Source: Pelomyxa schiedti (lineage: Eukaryota; Evosea; Pelobiontida; Pelomyxidae). From it: DNA of 64,000 nucleotides. Of this stretch, positions 1 to 13,992 are shown piece after piece (position 1 is the first letter of the stretch; every line of letters begins with the position of its first letter). The position numbers were made by a program, and so were the translations under genes. The stretch lies in the NCBI GenBank assembly GCA_020536535.1, contig JAHLWZ010000347.1, positions 1-64,000 on the forward strand, given 5' to 3'. The notes below the pieces were generated by a model, which was given only the letters and a program-made list of their open reading frames with translations, was not told where the DNA came from and searched no databases.

Positions 1-3000
1 CCCTGCTCTATCATGTATTTGCTTTTTGAAGTGTTTGAATTCCAAAAGCCACACCCATCTAGGGTACTGTTTATAAAGAACACAACAAGCAGACAATGCC
101 TAAAACAGTTTCTTCGATGCACCAATAGTTTTTCACACCTCACATTCGCCATTGTGGGTGTGAATGAGATGAAGGCGGAACTCAGGCAGTGTTTGTACAA
201 GTGGTACTCAAAACCGGCAACACAAAACCAAGCACCAGCAAAAACTTTCCTGATCTTCACCTCCCGTGTTGGAATTGGTGCTTTCTCCAACAGTATCGTC
301 AAGCAGCAGACAGTGGTGTTGGAGGAGGTCAAATCAAGAATCATAACATCACCTCTGAATCCCCAACAGATCATGGAAAGCGCCAAGGCAACTGTGTCAT
401 GTTATACTGGCGGGTCCCGCACTGGAAAAAGCACTGAGATCAGCGCAAAAATGGAACAGAACAAAAAGAACTTGGAACCACTGTGCATCAGCATGACTGA
501 GTGCTTCTCTGTGTCTGATGTGATTCCAAAGCTTTCCTCTTTGATGAAAGTGGTGATGAGTTGTGATGAGGCAACGCAGTTTGTTGCCAACATTCACTTT
601 GACGTGGGTACCTATGCTTACATGGACACAGTCTCCACCTTTTTTTACAACATGCTCATGTGGGGTGTTGTGTGTGACAGTGGGACAGGTGTGATGCTTC
701 CAGTTTCTCGAAGAAATCTCAGGTGGAACTTGTTTGTTGAATTATCACCAGAACCGTCCTCTGATGCCTCCAAAGGTTTTGGCTTTTCAGAGCTCGTTCT
801 TGAGAACCTCCCCATCCTGAACCACGTTGGAGCCATTGTCAAGCAGTGTGAGATCCCATTTGTGGTGGATAACAATGCTTTACTTGTTGCAAAGTTCTTG
901 CAAGCAAAGGTGAAGAACCTTCTTGACAAACCAGCTGGACTTGTGGCAGAGCTGAACGCAAACCCTTCTCCCTTCAACCCCGTTCTTATACTGGAGCATT
1001 TCTTTCGTTCTTTCAAACCAGCCACTGTTTCCAGCGTTTCACTCCCTTCAGACAGAATGATGCAGCGCCGCTTTGTGTCACTGTTGGCAGATCGGTGCAA
1101 ATGGCTTTCAGTTCATGCACGCCAACGATTGACACTATACAATAGTTGTGAGCTGGCCAACAACCTCAGTGGAACAGTGCCCATCAGCAAACTCTTCCAG
1201 ATGTTTGTGGAAGAGAGCCACGTTTTGTGCAACCAAACATTTGCCTCTGAGAAGCTCATTTACACTGCTCGTGAAAAGCCACCTCTTCATAGAAAAGATG
1301 CTATGGTGGTGATGCAGCTGCCAATTTTCTTTGCTGTCATGGAACATGTTCCCCCCCAACTTCCAGAAGAGTTGGTCTTTACTTTGACCAAGGCCAGGGA
1401 CTCCAAATTACTTCGACAACAACTGCAACTGGCATTTGGAATGGAGAACATTCAGGAAGTCATTGAGAGGAAAAAGTACATCCTCACACCAGACTTTGCA
1501 CTAAAAATACTGGTTGTTTATGATCACATGAATGCGGGACTCAACCTCATGGTTTCTGGGGGAACAGGAACAGGCAAAACGGAACTTCTTGATGTGTTCG
1601 GCGCGCTACTCAACTCCAGAACAAAGTCGACACCCAACTTGCCAATCAAGATGAAGAAGTTTGTGCTCGGAAAGATGCTCGGCAGCATACAGGCCATCCC
1701 CAGAGCATTGCTGGACCAGTGTCGTGCCATCCTGCAAGGGCAACCACCATCCAAAGTTCCCCAAACACCTTTAAACATTACAGCCCCAAAAAACACTCCC
1801 AAGACCTGCTGCCTTGAGTGGTTGGATGACAATGAATTTTTCCACAAATTTCTCCTTGAAATGCTTGCCACTTACCAGCACCTTTTCCCCCAGTTTGCCA
1901 GCAGGATTGTTCAATTCTTGAAGAAAAATTTGATGAAACACAGGCACATATCCCTGAATGATACTGGCAACCTGTCCAGAGTTCTCGATTACACCCTTCT
2001 TCAAGTGTGTTGTGTGGAAAATAATATCTTTATTCTCACCAATACATACAGCCAGAAGAAAACGTTGCAGCAGGGAGGAAATATGTTGTCAACAACCCAA
2101 ACGAGCTTGCTGACTTGGTGACGTCGTTCAGAAATGCCAAATTTGAGAAGGTTTTCCACAAAATTCGCATGCACAAAGGACTTTCTGCAGATGAATTCAG
2201 AGAAAGGATCAATGAGATAAAGGAAACACTCACCAAGTTCCCCAAAGACACAAAGGTCGTTTGCTTCATTGACAACTGCACATCAACAATGAACCTGCTT
2301 GGAATGGTGAAGGAAGTGATGTGTGACTCAAACCTGGATGGTGAACCACTTCCCAAGAACATCTTCTTCGTGGCTGCACTCAACAATAACCAGCCCAGTA
2401 TTCCACTCACAACCAATAATACCAGGTGTCAAGTGGACTTGGCAACTTCATCAGTGCACAACCAGATTGACCTTGATGGAACTCCCAGCAAGTTTGGTAC
2501 CAAGTCCTTTTCAGTGAGACCACCTCCCCTCTCCATGAAGAAGATGACTGTTGACTTTGGCCAACTCACAAACCTGCAAGAGAAGACCTTCATTGACAGT
2601 TTGATTTCATCTCACATCAAGGATGAGGCAGAAGTAGATGAAACCCGCAGGAATCAACTCAAGTCACTTCTGATATTTGGGCAGGACTTCAGCAACAATG
2701 CCAACATTCACTGGGTCACTGCCAGCATCCGAGACATTGTTCGAGCCATCACTCTTTATATTTATTTTCTCCACCACCCACAGTTCATGTTCAACTTGCC
2801 GCAAATATTGGCACCAAATTACAACACCCATGTTCATTGGCAAGCAATGGTTCTTGTTGTATTTTTTTTTCCCTCTCCCTCATCATTTTCTGCTATTTTG
2901 GTTACACAAACAAGGTGATATCAATTGCAATGACATATTACTTCCGACTTCCATCACGAGACTTTGTGGAACAACAGAGCCCACTCCAAGCACCACAAAC

Positions 3001-6000
3001 CAGAACACCTTGTACAAGGGACCAATTCCAGGATGCCCTTCTGAACTTCCTTAACAACTTCAAAGATGCACCAGAATACTTCAATGTGTGGGATTATTAC
3101 CTCAATACCGGTGTACTCAACTCCTTGTGTAGCAACACCCACCTTCCACCTGGAATTGCCAAGACCAAGGCACTCAAGGAAAACTTGTTTTGCACTGTTG
3201 TGTGCCTTGACGCAAAGATTCCCCTGGTAATTGTTGGTCCTACGTACGTTTTTTCCTGTCCCATTCCTTTTCCTTCTCCCCTTACTCAACAACTCATCCA
3301 GTGGTTGCTCCAAGACACTGAGTTTCAAGATTGCCATTGAAAACATGAAGGGGCAGATATCCTCAGAAAAATTCTATCGCACGTTGCACCATGTGCATGC
3401 ATTCCGATACCAATTCAGTGAGCAGTCAACCATCACAGAAATCAAGTCTGTTTTCAAATCTGCAATTCTGAGGCAAAAGACTTTCCCTGGCAATTCCCAA
3501 GAGTGTTGTGCTGTTCTTTTTGATGAAGTTGAAGAGAAAACACCTCTGGAGGTGTGAAGAACTTATGAATGCTTTTGGAAATTTACAATGACAGATTTTG
3601 AATCTCAGCCTTGACCACAGCCCAGTTTCCTGTGTCTTGTTGTCCAGAAAGATTCTTGATGAGGTAACAACCAACCAAGGTTTGATGCTGTGGCAAGGAG
3701 AACCACAACTCGCTGATTTGCAGACTTTGGCTGAAGGTTTGGTGGAGCCTCCTTGCCATAGTAGTTAACATAAGTACAAACTAACAGAGTGCATTTTTGG
3801 GAATAAGACAAGCAGTATTGCCCCATCGACAAGAGAAATCCTTGGGACACTTTGCAGATCCTACCAGACAGAAGTGACCAAGGCCTATGGGCCGCCTTAC
3901 CCAGAAAGGTTCTTTCACCTCAGGGACTTTGTCTATTTTCTTCGCTATATTAGGAAGTACTCAGTACATGGCCTTCACATTTCCCCAGATGTGGTTCTTT
4001 CTGGTTTACGACGAAACTTTGGGGGACTTATTCAGAGTCACTTTGACAATCTCGTTATGAACTTCTTTGGCAATGCAAATGGAGCACTGACGAAATATGG
4101 CCTGCCACTATGGGTGTCACCTGCAACTGACCAACATAGAACAGAGATTACCACCATCAGGGAGAACCTTGCTGAGAGGCTCACTGATGCTGCTGACCCA
4201 AACTCTTCTCCATTCAGATATCTCATGCTGGTGTGCTGTATTTGGGAAACCACCAAAAAATCTCACCTTACACTCTGCAGCTTGATCCATCTGAAAATGC
4301 AGTTGCCGTGTCTTTACTTTTTGACTTAGGATTGTGTGATTACAGCCAAACGAGTGTGTGCTCTCTTGGTGGCTTCAGTGAGGATGGTGACCAGAAATTG
4401 AAAGCGGCGGTGGTCGAAAAATTCAAGGCGGCAATGGAAAAAGGAGATACAATTGTGCTGGTGAACTCCACCAGTATTCACAATTCGTTGTACGATATTT
4501 TCAACCGCTATTATACAATCATTCCAACTAGCACCAGCACCAGGCTTTGTTTCGCCAATCTTGCTGCTGGTTCATTCCCACAGGCATGCTTTGTCCATGA
4601 CAACTTCCGTGCAATCCTTCATGTGCCCAAGTCCTCCCTCCAAACAATCCCCTCTGCCCTGCTGAGCAGATTTGAGAAGTACTGCCTTGGAATTGATGAT
4701 GCACTCTTTGAGCGACTTCAGACCTTCCCACTTCCCAAACTCCTCACCCCCATGAGTGCAGTCCCTTTGCATCCTTATGAAGTCCTTCGTGATGGAGCAC
4801 TGCACATGATAAAGGAACTGCACACCACTCAGTCCAACAATCGACTATTTTATGGTGTGACTCCAAAAGAAACCATGAGTTCACTTGTGCTCATTGTGTT
4901 GGACCGAACACTTGAAATGATCAAACTTCAGTTTAAAAAGGAAGACCCCAATTCCCTTCTCCCTCTTTTCCCACCCCTGCTGGGCACCCAACCCAAAACA
5001 CTTCTGCTTTTTGGTGCACGAGATCATTGGAAGCAGAACATGCGGGAATACATGATCAAAGCCAACCTTCACATTCTTCAGCTTGCCAAACCAGAGTCGA
5101 TTTACTTTTGCACGAGGCTCCCAGGGAGGTACAAACACAGTTACCTTTTGGAGCAGGAACACTTCTCATTTTACCGTTTCCTTTGGCTCCTGTGTCAAGC
5201 ACATTTTTCCTTTAAATCTCATACCTTGGGTGACACAGAAAATCAAAGAGAAGGAGGTGAGAAGGAAGAAGAACAAAGATCAACAACAGTGGTTGTTCCT
5301 CAGAGATGTGAGTATGCATCAAAGTGGTGTGTGTTCACGCGGACCAGCGCAGAAATCATTAGGCTTCCAACGGATAAAAAACTCCAAAGCAAGATGTTTG
5401 ATGTGCTTGTTCAAACAGGTTCTGTTCCACAAGGGGCAGAAGAGAGCCCTGAGGATTGGATGGAAGTGTTGAGCCTTGGTGAGATATCATCAAGTCAACA
5501 ATGTTCCTCCCGTGTCCATGATTTTTGTTGTTCTCCCAAGAAACTTCTCTTGTTGTGTGTTGTTGACCTATCTGTTACAACCCCAAATCAAATCAACTTC
5601 CTGAGGAATGAGATCAATGAAAGGTGGAAACTGATGGAAGAACAACAACAACGTGATCATGAAGCACCAAACAAGGGGCAATATCTCCAGCACATTGCTG
5701 TTCTTCTGCTTCATTTCTCAGCAGAGATTGGAATGAGAGCTGAGAGTGCTTACCATGCAATCTTCCTCAACGGTTGGGACTTCCTTTTTGTGGATTCATT
5801 GGGTGTTGTGGCTGGTTCGTCTGGAACAAATCCTCGCATGGAAGTCGACCCACACCCATGGCTTGCGAGAGTGTTTGGGTTGAATCTGAGGGACAGTGAG
5901 TCTGACAGCATGAAACAGGACTCGTCAACCCAAGAAGTGGACACATTCAGGGGTTTATTCTTCGAACACCTCCAGCAGTTTTGCAAATTCATGACTGGCA

Positions 6001-9000
6001 GTGGAATCAACACAACAACCACCACACTTGACAATCAGCAAGCAAAGGACTTTTATGGGAAACCAAACAATGTGGATGCACGTGGTTCTCCACAAAACCT
6101 CAGCATCTGCATTGCAGAAAAAAGTGAGGAAAGGTTCCAGATCCTGAAACAACTTTTTGAAGAGAACCCAGTTCTGTATGAAGGTATTCTCAAACAGTTC
6201 AGCCAATCTTGGACTTCTGGATTCCTCAATAAACTCGTGTGTGAAGCAAGCACAGAGTTGTTCCATGGGTCTTGTGTGGTGAGCTTTGTGACTGCAATTT
6301 CTTCTTCTCTTTGGAACTTCATGGCTCCTCTGGTGAGCACAATGCTCCAGATGATGCTTTCCTCATTCGGACTCAATTCTGTGTTCAACATGTTTGAAAA
6401 TCGCCATAAAAGGAAATTGTTGGAGCTGGTCCGCCTTGTTTACTGCACAATTCCAATCCCTAAGCCTGGCAAATCAGTGCTCACCAATTCCAAGCAGCTG
6501 ATGAGTTGCACTCCCGCTGTCACTGTCTTGAGGACACATCCATTTCCACCTGAGCTTCCTTTTTATGATGCGATTGCACATCTTCTCAACACCCAGGTCA
6601 TTCACGCGGTCAGAGAGCTGCGCCACCACAAGCCCTCCCCCCAAGCTCTGCATGGGAAAGTGCTCGAGTCAATCAAGTCAAACAAACTCCTTGACGAATT
6701 ACTTGAGAGCATCTGGTTGAACCCACCTTTGATCAACATGTTCAAACGGGACTTTGTGACCAGGTCACTGAAGCTCTCCACCCTCCATATCTCAGAGTTC
6801 CGAAAGTTTTTGGGCTCCCCCTACCCTGCGGATTTAGAGGACAGGCTGGGGCGGTTCATGGAAATGATTCTCAGTTGTCTCTGGGCATTCAAGATCGCCC
6901 TTGCGGAAGACATCCCTGAATTGTTTGTGATCAAGAGGTTCTTTGAACCGGAAATCAGTTATTTCAAGGCCCTTGTCACTCCTTTGCATATTATTGACCC
7001 CCCTCTCACACCAGAGCAGTTTGACAGGTGCAGAAGGCCACCGAAATTTGAGAAAAACAAACTTCTGGAGATGGAGATCTGGGTCACAGGGCTTACCACC
7101 AACTTGCTGTGGGAGAGGTTGACAAAAGAAATCCTCACAGGAGGGCCAAAGCTCGATTTCAATGCCACTGTGAATTGGGGCCAAGTTTACCACAACTTCT
7201 TCAGCACCTTAAAGTCGAGGTCAGAATTGGAGATGATTCTCTCAATCATTCCTGAAACAATCCCGAAGCTTGATGCGATGCACGTTGTGTTTGTGTTCCT
7301 CTCCAATTATCAGGCACAGGGTTTAAAGCCCACTTTCCCTTTCCTCACCCAGAACCCTGCCTTGCCCCAAATACTGGTACAGTTTGTGTCAACCCCGTAC
7401 ACCCCAAGCACGCGGTTGAAATCTGGACTTCTCCTTGCCCTCAACCTTCTTCCTCCTGATCCCTCCAAGTCCTCTGACGAAGACATCCAATCGATTTGCA
7501 GTGTTATTGAATACCTGCTTCAGGAATCAGACAAGCGGATGCTTTCTGATTCTGCCAAGGCCAATTTCTATTCTTTCCTCCAAGTTAGTTCCGCGTGTAT
7601 TTCAACCTCTCCTTTTCTTTCTTTGGGGGTTTCCTAATATGAAATCATCGAACTTATTCTCTTTTTGTTTAACCGTATTCTCAGATTTGCAATGACTCAC
7701 TTGATGACTTTGTCAACAATCCTGTTTTGAGGGGCTATTGCAAAAAACTCACTGTGAACATTGGATGGGTTGCCAACTTTATTTTTTCATGGATTGAACC
7801 AAAACCGAGTTCTTGGATTTCTGAAATACTTCAGCTCATATCTGATGTATGGACTGCTTCAAATGTCAAATTGGCTAACCTCTTCCCTTTTTTATGTGCA
7901 CCACTTGTCCGTTGCTTTCACCAACATTCTGAACAGTTGATAGCCGACACGAAACCTTCCTTTTCTGCAGAAACTTACCACTACTCACCAGACCTTCTCT
8001 CCCCCACCCAAATTCCAACAGCACATTTGCCTCTTGAGTTTCTCTTATATCACGTTCTGTTGAAATTCATGCGACCATCACGGGAGGATAAAACTCCTAA
8101 AGTATTGGCAATCAAAACACTGGAAGATGCTTGGAACATACTTATAACAGTCCCAAGAGGTACCCACAAATCACAGAACCCTGTTTCACTCACTCTCATT
8201 TATCTGAAGGAGATCATGTTTTACATCAAGTGAAAAAAGCTGCCAGCAGGACCATTCTTCTTGCACTCCTTGCTTCCACTCTGAGTGGAACGACTGGGCT
8301 TTCTGCCCAACTACGCAAAACGAAGCCAGAGATTGTCCAAGTTGTTTCACAGGTATTTTTGTTTTGTTCTGTTTAGTTTAGTTTCTAAGTTTCTTCCATA
8401 TTCAGCTTCTCTCACCTGGCTCAAAACTTGTTGTAAATGCCAGAAACTTCTTCCTTGGTCAGATCACCTCAGAAGAAACTCTCACAGCACTTCTCCAAGA
8501 CCATGACGCTTTGCGCCTCTTGGGTCTTGGAGACATGTAATCTTCTTCGAATTCCTTCATTCCCTCCATGTTTAATGGAATCCTGTTCAGGAACAGCAAA
8601 CCTGGAGCTCAAAACGCCACAACAAGGCGGACTGAAGCTGCAGCACTTCTTCCTTCATGCATCCTCGATGGTGGTGAATTCTATGACCTCATCCAGAGCC
8701 ACAGCAAAAAACAATCACCCACAGGACTTCTTGCAACGTTCTTGCAAAAGGCCCCAGTGTTGAGGGTCTTCTCACACCTGCCCACTTTGGTTCATTTTTA
8801 CCAATTGTTGAATTCTGTGTTTGCACCACTGTTGAATGGTTTTTTTTCATCTCTTCATGGTTTCCACTCATTTTCTCGACAGAAGATAGAATTGTTGGCT
8901 CTTTTTCTGAATGTGTTGTCTGGGTTGGTTGCAACTCCCCAGCAAACAAGGAGTCCATTTCTTCAGCCTACTTGAAATTCCTGGACGCTTGGAAGGCCAT

Positions 9001-12000
9001 AAAGACAGGATTCAATGATGTAAAACTCAAGTGTGCCTCGGTGTTCATTCTTCCTCCACTCAGTGTACCGTACCCCCTTTTTTTCCCAGTGTGAAGATAC
9101 CGGAGATTGGACCCAACACTCCATTTTTTGAATTGGTGAGTTGGAATGATGAGAGAAAAGGGGACCTTCTTTTCACTGTCATCAGAGAAATGACTGAAAT
9201 TCAGAACTCACTGATTCGACTCAGGAATGAGTGTGACACAGGTGATGAATGCCTCGTTGTTCGTTATCGTCTAAGAATGCCCTCAGATGAAATCAACCCT
9301 TTTGGATTCTTTTTTGAACACTCATTTCAGTCAAGCTCGTGCAATGTTGATGCCATTCCGAACTCAACTTCTCTTCGTTCGTTTTCTTTTTACCTTTTCA
9401 AGAATTACCAACATTTGACAATGAGACTGACACCTTGACACCACAGAAATTTTAGTCACAGGAGGTGCTGTGGAAGATATTGAAAGAAATCTTGTGACCC
9501 ATTGCCAGATCCCAGCCAATGGGAAAAGGTGTGACTTGCATTTTGATGCCAACATACTTCAGAGACATGTGCGTGAGTTTCCCTTCTTCAGTGTGTGATT
9601 GACGAAACGCCACAAACAGGTGATTGAACGCTATTTGGCAGGCAAAGCCATGTTGACTGATGTGGAGAGCATGAGAACAGTGTTTTCTCTTTACATCCTT
9701 GACATCACAGCTGACCAAGTTTCCACTCATGCCAACAAAACTTGTTGTGATCACTTTGCTTTTTTTAGCAGCCCGAACCCGACCGGAGTGAAGGCCAGGA
9801 TCAACTCGATTTTTCTCTTCAACAGCAGTTAAATAGGTTGCCAACTGTGTCCTCCCAACACCTCCTTTGTATTTTTTGTGGCTGTCTTACTCCTTTGTAT
9901 TTTTTTTGTGTTGGTTTTGTTGTGAGCATTTGATTTTTCTCACGTTGTGGCACCAGATTGCACCCAGACTACCAGTGTCCATTTCAGAGTCATTGCTATG
10001 CTCAGTTTGATAGAGCCCTCAAAGGTTGTTTCACATGAGACTTTCCTTTGTCAACTTAATCTTTCAACCCAGGAGAGACTGAAGAACACATCAGAGAATT
10101 GATGCAACTCCTGACACAGCTTCTTGAAAATCTCCAGCGTGCTTTACGTCAACAACCCTCTGAAAATCAGCCAGACTCCTTTCTTGGAGCAGTGTGGAGT
10201 AACTTGTTACCTTCCAAGGTGATGCCAAACACCCTTGCACCCCTGAGGAACCAGCGTTTTTCGTGCATTGGCGTTGTTGCAATCAACGTTTTGTCCAAAT
10301 ACCGAGCGAAGCAGTGGTTGTTTGCTGGAATGTCAGACAACTATGACATGGCTCCCCCTGAGTCTATTCAGTGCAATTTCTCAAGGAAAGTGGAAGAGGT
10401 GTGGGTCCACCCTGAAAAAAACGCAATCACTGACCGATTCTCCTCACAATGTCTCCCTCAAAAAAAAGATACTGAAAGGAACAATGGAGGTAAAAAAGCG
10501 CATGCATGCAGTGGCAAATGCCATTGTTGGATTTTTGAAGCAAGATAAACTGGGTTCAAACCAGGAAATTGCACTGAAGACCCTTTTTGGTGATTACTCG
10601 GCAGTGGTATGCCTCCTCACTGTTTTATTTCCCTGCCCAGATTTTGTATGGAACACCTTTCCCGATATCCATAGGTGACAGAAACTATTACACGAGAGGA
10701 CATAGAATTCTTGATTGAAAACTTGAAAGTTGGGAGTTATTGCTATTTAATGCGGCAACTTCATACTCTATGTGGCAGTCTGCTTGTTGCCATTGCCAAT
10801 GTCAGTTGTTCATTATCTCTTTTTTTTTTTACGATTTATTTGGCTTAAATTGTCTCCAACAGTACACTTCAACAGTCCCAGTCAATGAAGTAGCATTCAC
10901 CATATTTTTCTTGGTCACTCATTATAATAGTATCACGAACCTGTTGATATATCTGTGCTTCCACCACTAAAACCAGTTGAAGAAGATGAGAAAAATCTTC
11001 CTTTCGAGATTGCTTGGCACAGTATCGACCTCCCTGGTAATTCTTGTTTTCTTGTTTTGCCTATGAAAGATTAAAACCTATACAGAACCGGACCTGCAAA
11101 CCTCTGTTCCAGATGGTACTCCCATTTTTACCAGGCCGCCTAGGCCCCATCCGCTCCCGACAGACAAATACTATGTTATCTCACATTTTCCAATACAACC
11201 AAGCACTCTCAACATGTCTGCTACCTTCAAAGCTATTCCAGGAAAGAAATTTTGTATACACCCTTGTGGTATTTCATCTTAATCTCTCCTGTGGGTGGGA
11301 ATAAAGACAACACAGAACCTGACTTGCAAGCCTCTGCATTAGAGTGTGGGCTGCATTTATCTGGATCACATGAGCCCACACCAAGTCGGAACCCTGCAAA
11401 TCCCTCTTGTGAACATAAATTTGTTCCAACCCCACTTTCCCCACATCTCTCTCTAAAGACACTTTCCCAAGCAATGCTTAAGGCAGTGGATGACATAGCA
11501 GTACAGGTAAAAGAGGAAGACAATGATTTCCATATGTATCTGGCGAACATGAGAAGCAACTTCCAAATAATCACTCAGACAGTTGCAACTGCACAACAGA
11601 AAGCAACAAGGATTTCGAGTTTTGCGGAGCACTACAGTTTGTTTATGGAAAAGATGAAGAAACCAAAAAAAGTGATGGAAATAACTGAACTCCAGCTGCA
11701 GGTGGTCGGTGATGAAACTTTTTTGATTGTGTATAGGCAGAGAATGGGCCTCCTACTTCAGGAAGTCTCACATCACTGTCTGGAAATGGTTGTATATGAC
11801 CCACTAGAAGTGGCTTCCATTTTGACAAAGGTGGAGCAATGTACCTTGGAAGCCAAAGAGATCCTGGGGTCAGTCCGGGAGATCACATCAAACATGCAGT
11901 CTGCAGCCATGGAGACGGATACCCAAAAAAACATGCTTGAAGGAGATCTACAACTCATTGTACATGAAATCGATCAGCTGTTGCCACAAGAGGGAAATGA

Positions 12001-13461
12001 AGCCCTAAGATTCCCTGACTGGCGACAGGTTCCCCAGAAACAGGACCCACTCAGTACCACAACCTACGGTACCACACACGACTTTCCTCCAACTACTTCC
12101 AGCACTATCCAGCAGAGGTTGGAGGAGGAAAAGCAAAGGGCCCTGAAGCAGCAAGCAATTGCACTTGAAGCTGGCAAGAAAAAAGAACTTGAAGAACAGG
12201 CCATCATACTCAACACAGAAAAGAAAAGAGCACTTGAACAGCAGGAATCTGCCCTCAATATAAAAAGTGCAAAAATACAAAATGAGAAAAAACTTACGCA
12301 ACAAGCATATACCCTGGCTGTGGCAAACAACCTGGAAATTAACCTTTGTGGATTCCAGAAAGGAGTTATGGCTCTTGTAGAACTGAACGACCTAAGTCTA
12401 ACTAATGCCGTCTGTATTGCTAATGGGTCATTTGGGGCAGTGTGTAAAGTTCCTGTACTCCCACAACAGTGGGGGAGTGTTACTGGTGTACAATGCGGTG
12501 TGACTGCACCCTTAGCAGAGGTTGCATTGAAGATGATGTTCAATTTCACTGCCGGAATTAGAACCCTGCAACAGAGGACACAGTTTGAAAGGGAGTATGA
12601 AGTCTTAGTCAGGTACCCACATTGGTGCTTCACAAATGTGTTCAACCACTTCCGCGGTGATACCTCCTTATCCCTGGTCAAGGAGAGCTTGAGAGGCAAT
12701 TATGCAATCGTGGATGAAAAACGCAATTGGGTGTCAGGGTGCAGTGACACCAGGATCGCCATTCCGGTGTTTCAGCGAACCACGTTCATGACCATGGAGC
12801 TTGCGAAATTCACTCTGGAATCCCTCATTAACTGTCTCCAGGAACCACATCAGGAACAGCAGCGTAGTTCTCCAAAGGGAACCCCAGAACCATCCAACCC
12901 ATATTACATGGTACATCCACTCAGCAAAGTGGCAGATATTCTTCAGTTGGCGTTTTGCGTGCTGTGTGCGGTTGACCACCTCAACACACGAGGGTGGTTC
13001 CACTGTGACATCAAATCTGACAACATCCTGCTGATGGAGAGGCAACACATCAAAGGAAACATCTGGGCTCTCTGTGACCTCGGAACCGCTGTGTTCTGCC
13101 AAGATGGGAATCCTCTAGTTTTGCCCAAGGGTGAGACGTTCACTGGAAATGGACCAAACAGGTCACCTGAAGTGATCCAGGCGCACATCACAGGCAAGTT
13201 TCCTCTGCTCAAAAACGATGTGTGGGCCGTCGGATGTGTTCTCTACGAGGCCATTTCCAGGACTCACCCCTTCTTTCAGCAAAATGACCTCAACACCAAC
13301 AAGATATGTGACACCAACCTCCCTCCCCTCGTCCCTGATTGTTCTTCTCTCGCACCCGACGCCGCCCACCCCAACGGTACTGCAAACAACTCAACGGTGT
13401 CGGGGCTTGTTGGATGGCTCCTGGAGCGGGAGGCCGCACGCCGGCCCACGGCCCGCGAGGC
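1..13461 (+). CDS. RNF213-like AAA+ ATPase / protein kinase fusion, copy 1 (partial at both ends)
   Basis: The window opens inside the large N-terminal exon; base 1 corresponds to about 34018 of copy 2. In order it encodes a P-loop segment (GGSRTGKS, near 410), AAA3 with Walker A SGGTGTGKT (near 1556) and an altered Walker B (FIDN, D at 2271-2273), and AAA4 with spliced Walker A GPTGCSKT and Walker B LFDEV (near 3520). An RNF213-type shell with a conserved RNFGG motif follows, then a coiled coil (about 12100-12310) and a kinase domain with Gly loop, HCD (13001-13009) and DLG. Frame changes coincide with short introns, for example 8537-8590 and 10930-10976. The 3' end disappears into an assembly gap after kinase subdomain XI, so the C-terminal tail is unseen. 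It is nearly identical to copy 2 over long stretches. Ubiquitin-ligase activity cannot be assumed because no RING or RZ finger was seen. Confidence 0.85.
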
Positions 13462-13561
13462 NNNNNNNNNNNNNNNNNNNNNNNNNNNNNNNNNNNNNNN
13501 NNNNNNNNNNNNNNNNNNNNNNNNNNNNNNNNNNNNNNNNNNNNNNNNNNNNNNNNNNNNN
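13462..13561. other. Assembly gap of 100 N
   Basis: Exactly 100 Ns, the usual placeholder for a scaffold gap of unknown length. It removes the tail of copy 1 on one side and the end of the Ser-rich gene on the other. Both flanks are hard to assemble: a recently duplicated gene on the left and a 24-nt tandem repeat on the right. Confidence 0.97.
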
Positions 13562-13685
13562 AATAGAGCTCTCACTGCTGCTGGAGATTGAACTCTCGCT
13601 GCTGCTGGAGATTGAACTTTCACTGCTGCTCGAAATCGAGCTCTCGCTTGAGCTTGAAATCGAGCTCTCGCTGCTGCTCGAGTAT
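13562..13685. repeat. 24-nt tandem repeat abutting the gap
   Basis: About five imperfect 24-nt units of the form GA(A/G)AT(T/C)GA(A/G)CT(C/T)TC(G/A)CT followed by CTGCTG or a variant. On the minus strand they encode the octapeptide SSSSESSI over and over. The array runs straight into the N gap, so the true copy number is unknown. Confidence 0.85.
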
Positions 13686-13992
13686 GACTCCGCTCGAGTT
13701 TGTATTTTGTGGTTTTCAACCAGAGATATATTTTCTGTTGTTTGTGCTGGCGAATTGATGGTGGGAAGTGGTGGTGTTTGTTGGGCTGTGACCGGCGCAT
13801 CCCATGTCTGTGCTTGTGTGTCCAAGGCTTTGATTTTCGTTTTAGTTTTCTTTTTTTATTATTGATTGGTTGTGTGTATATTTTACTGGTACTCTTAGCT
13901 TTATGGGGGAAAAAGTGGAAGAAACCTTGGGCGAACAACAAAATAAGAAATAGGTAAACGCCTCGCACAAATCGCTTCTTTTGTAGTCGCAT
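13562..13992 (-). CDS. Candidate secreted Ser-rich repeat protein, 3' end in the gap
   Basis: I do not recognise this protein. The minus-strand ATG at 13992 starts a basic n-region followed by a hydrophobic run (VYLFLILLFAQG) that looks like a signal peptide or signal anchor. A 59-nt intron at 13828-13886 (GTAAAA...AAAG, phase 1) would join it to a Thr/Gln/Pro-rich stretch and then to SSSSESSI octapeptide repeats that enter the gap. The intron is inferred because it is the placement that links the two open frames. Ser/Glu repeats of this kind suggest a flexible surface or secreted stalk, but function is unknown. The alternative is that the repeat is non-coding. Confidence 0.45.
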
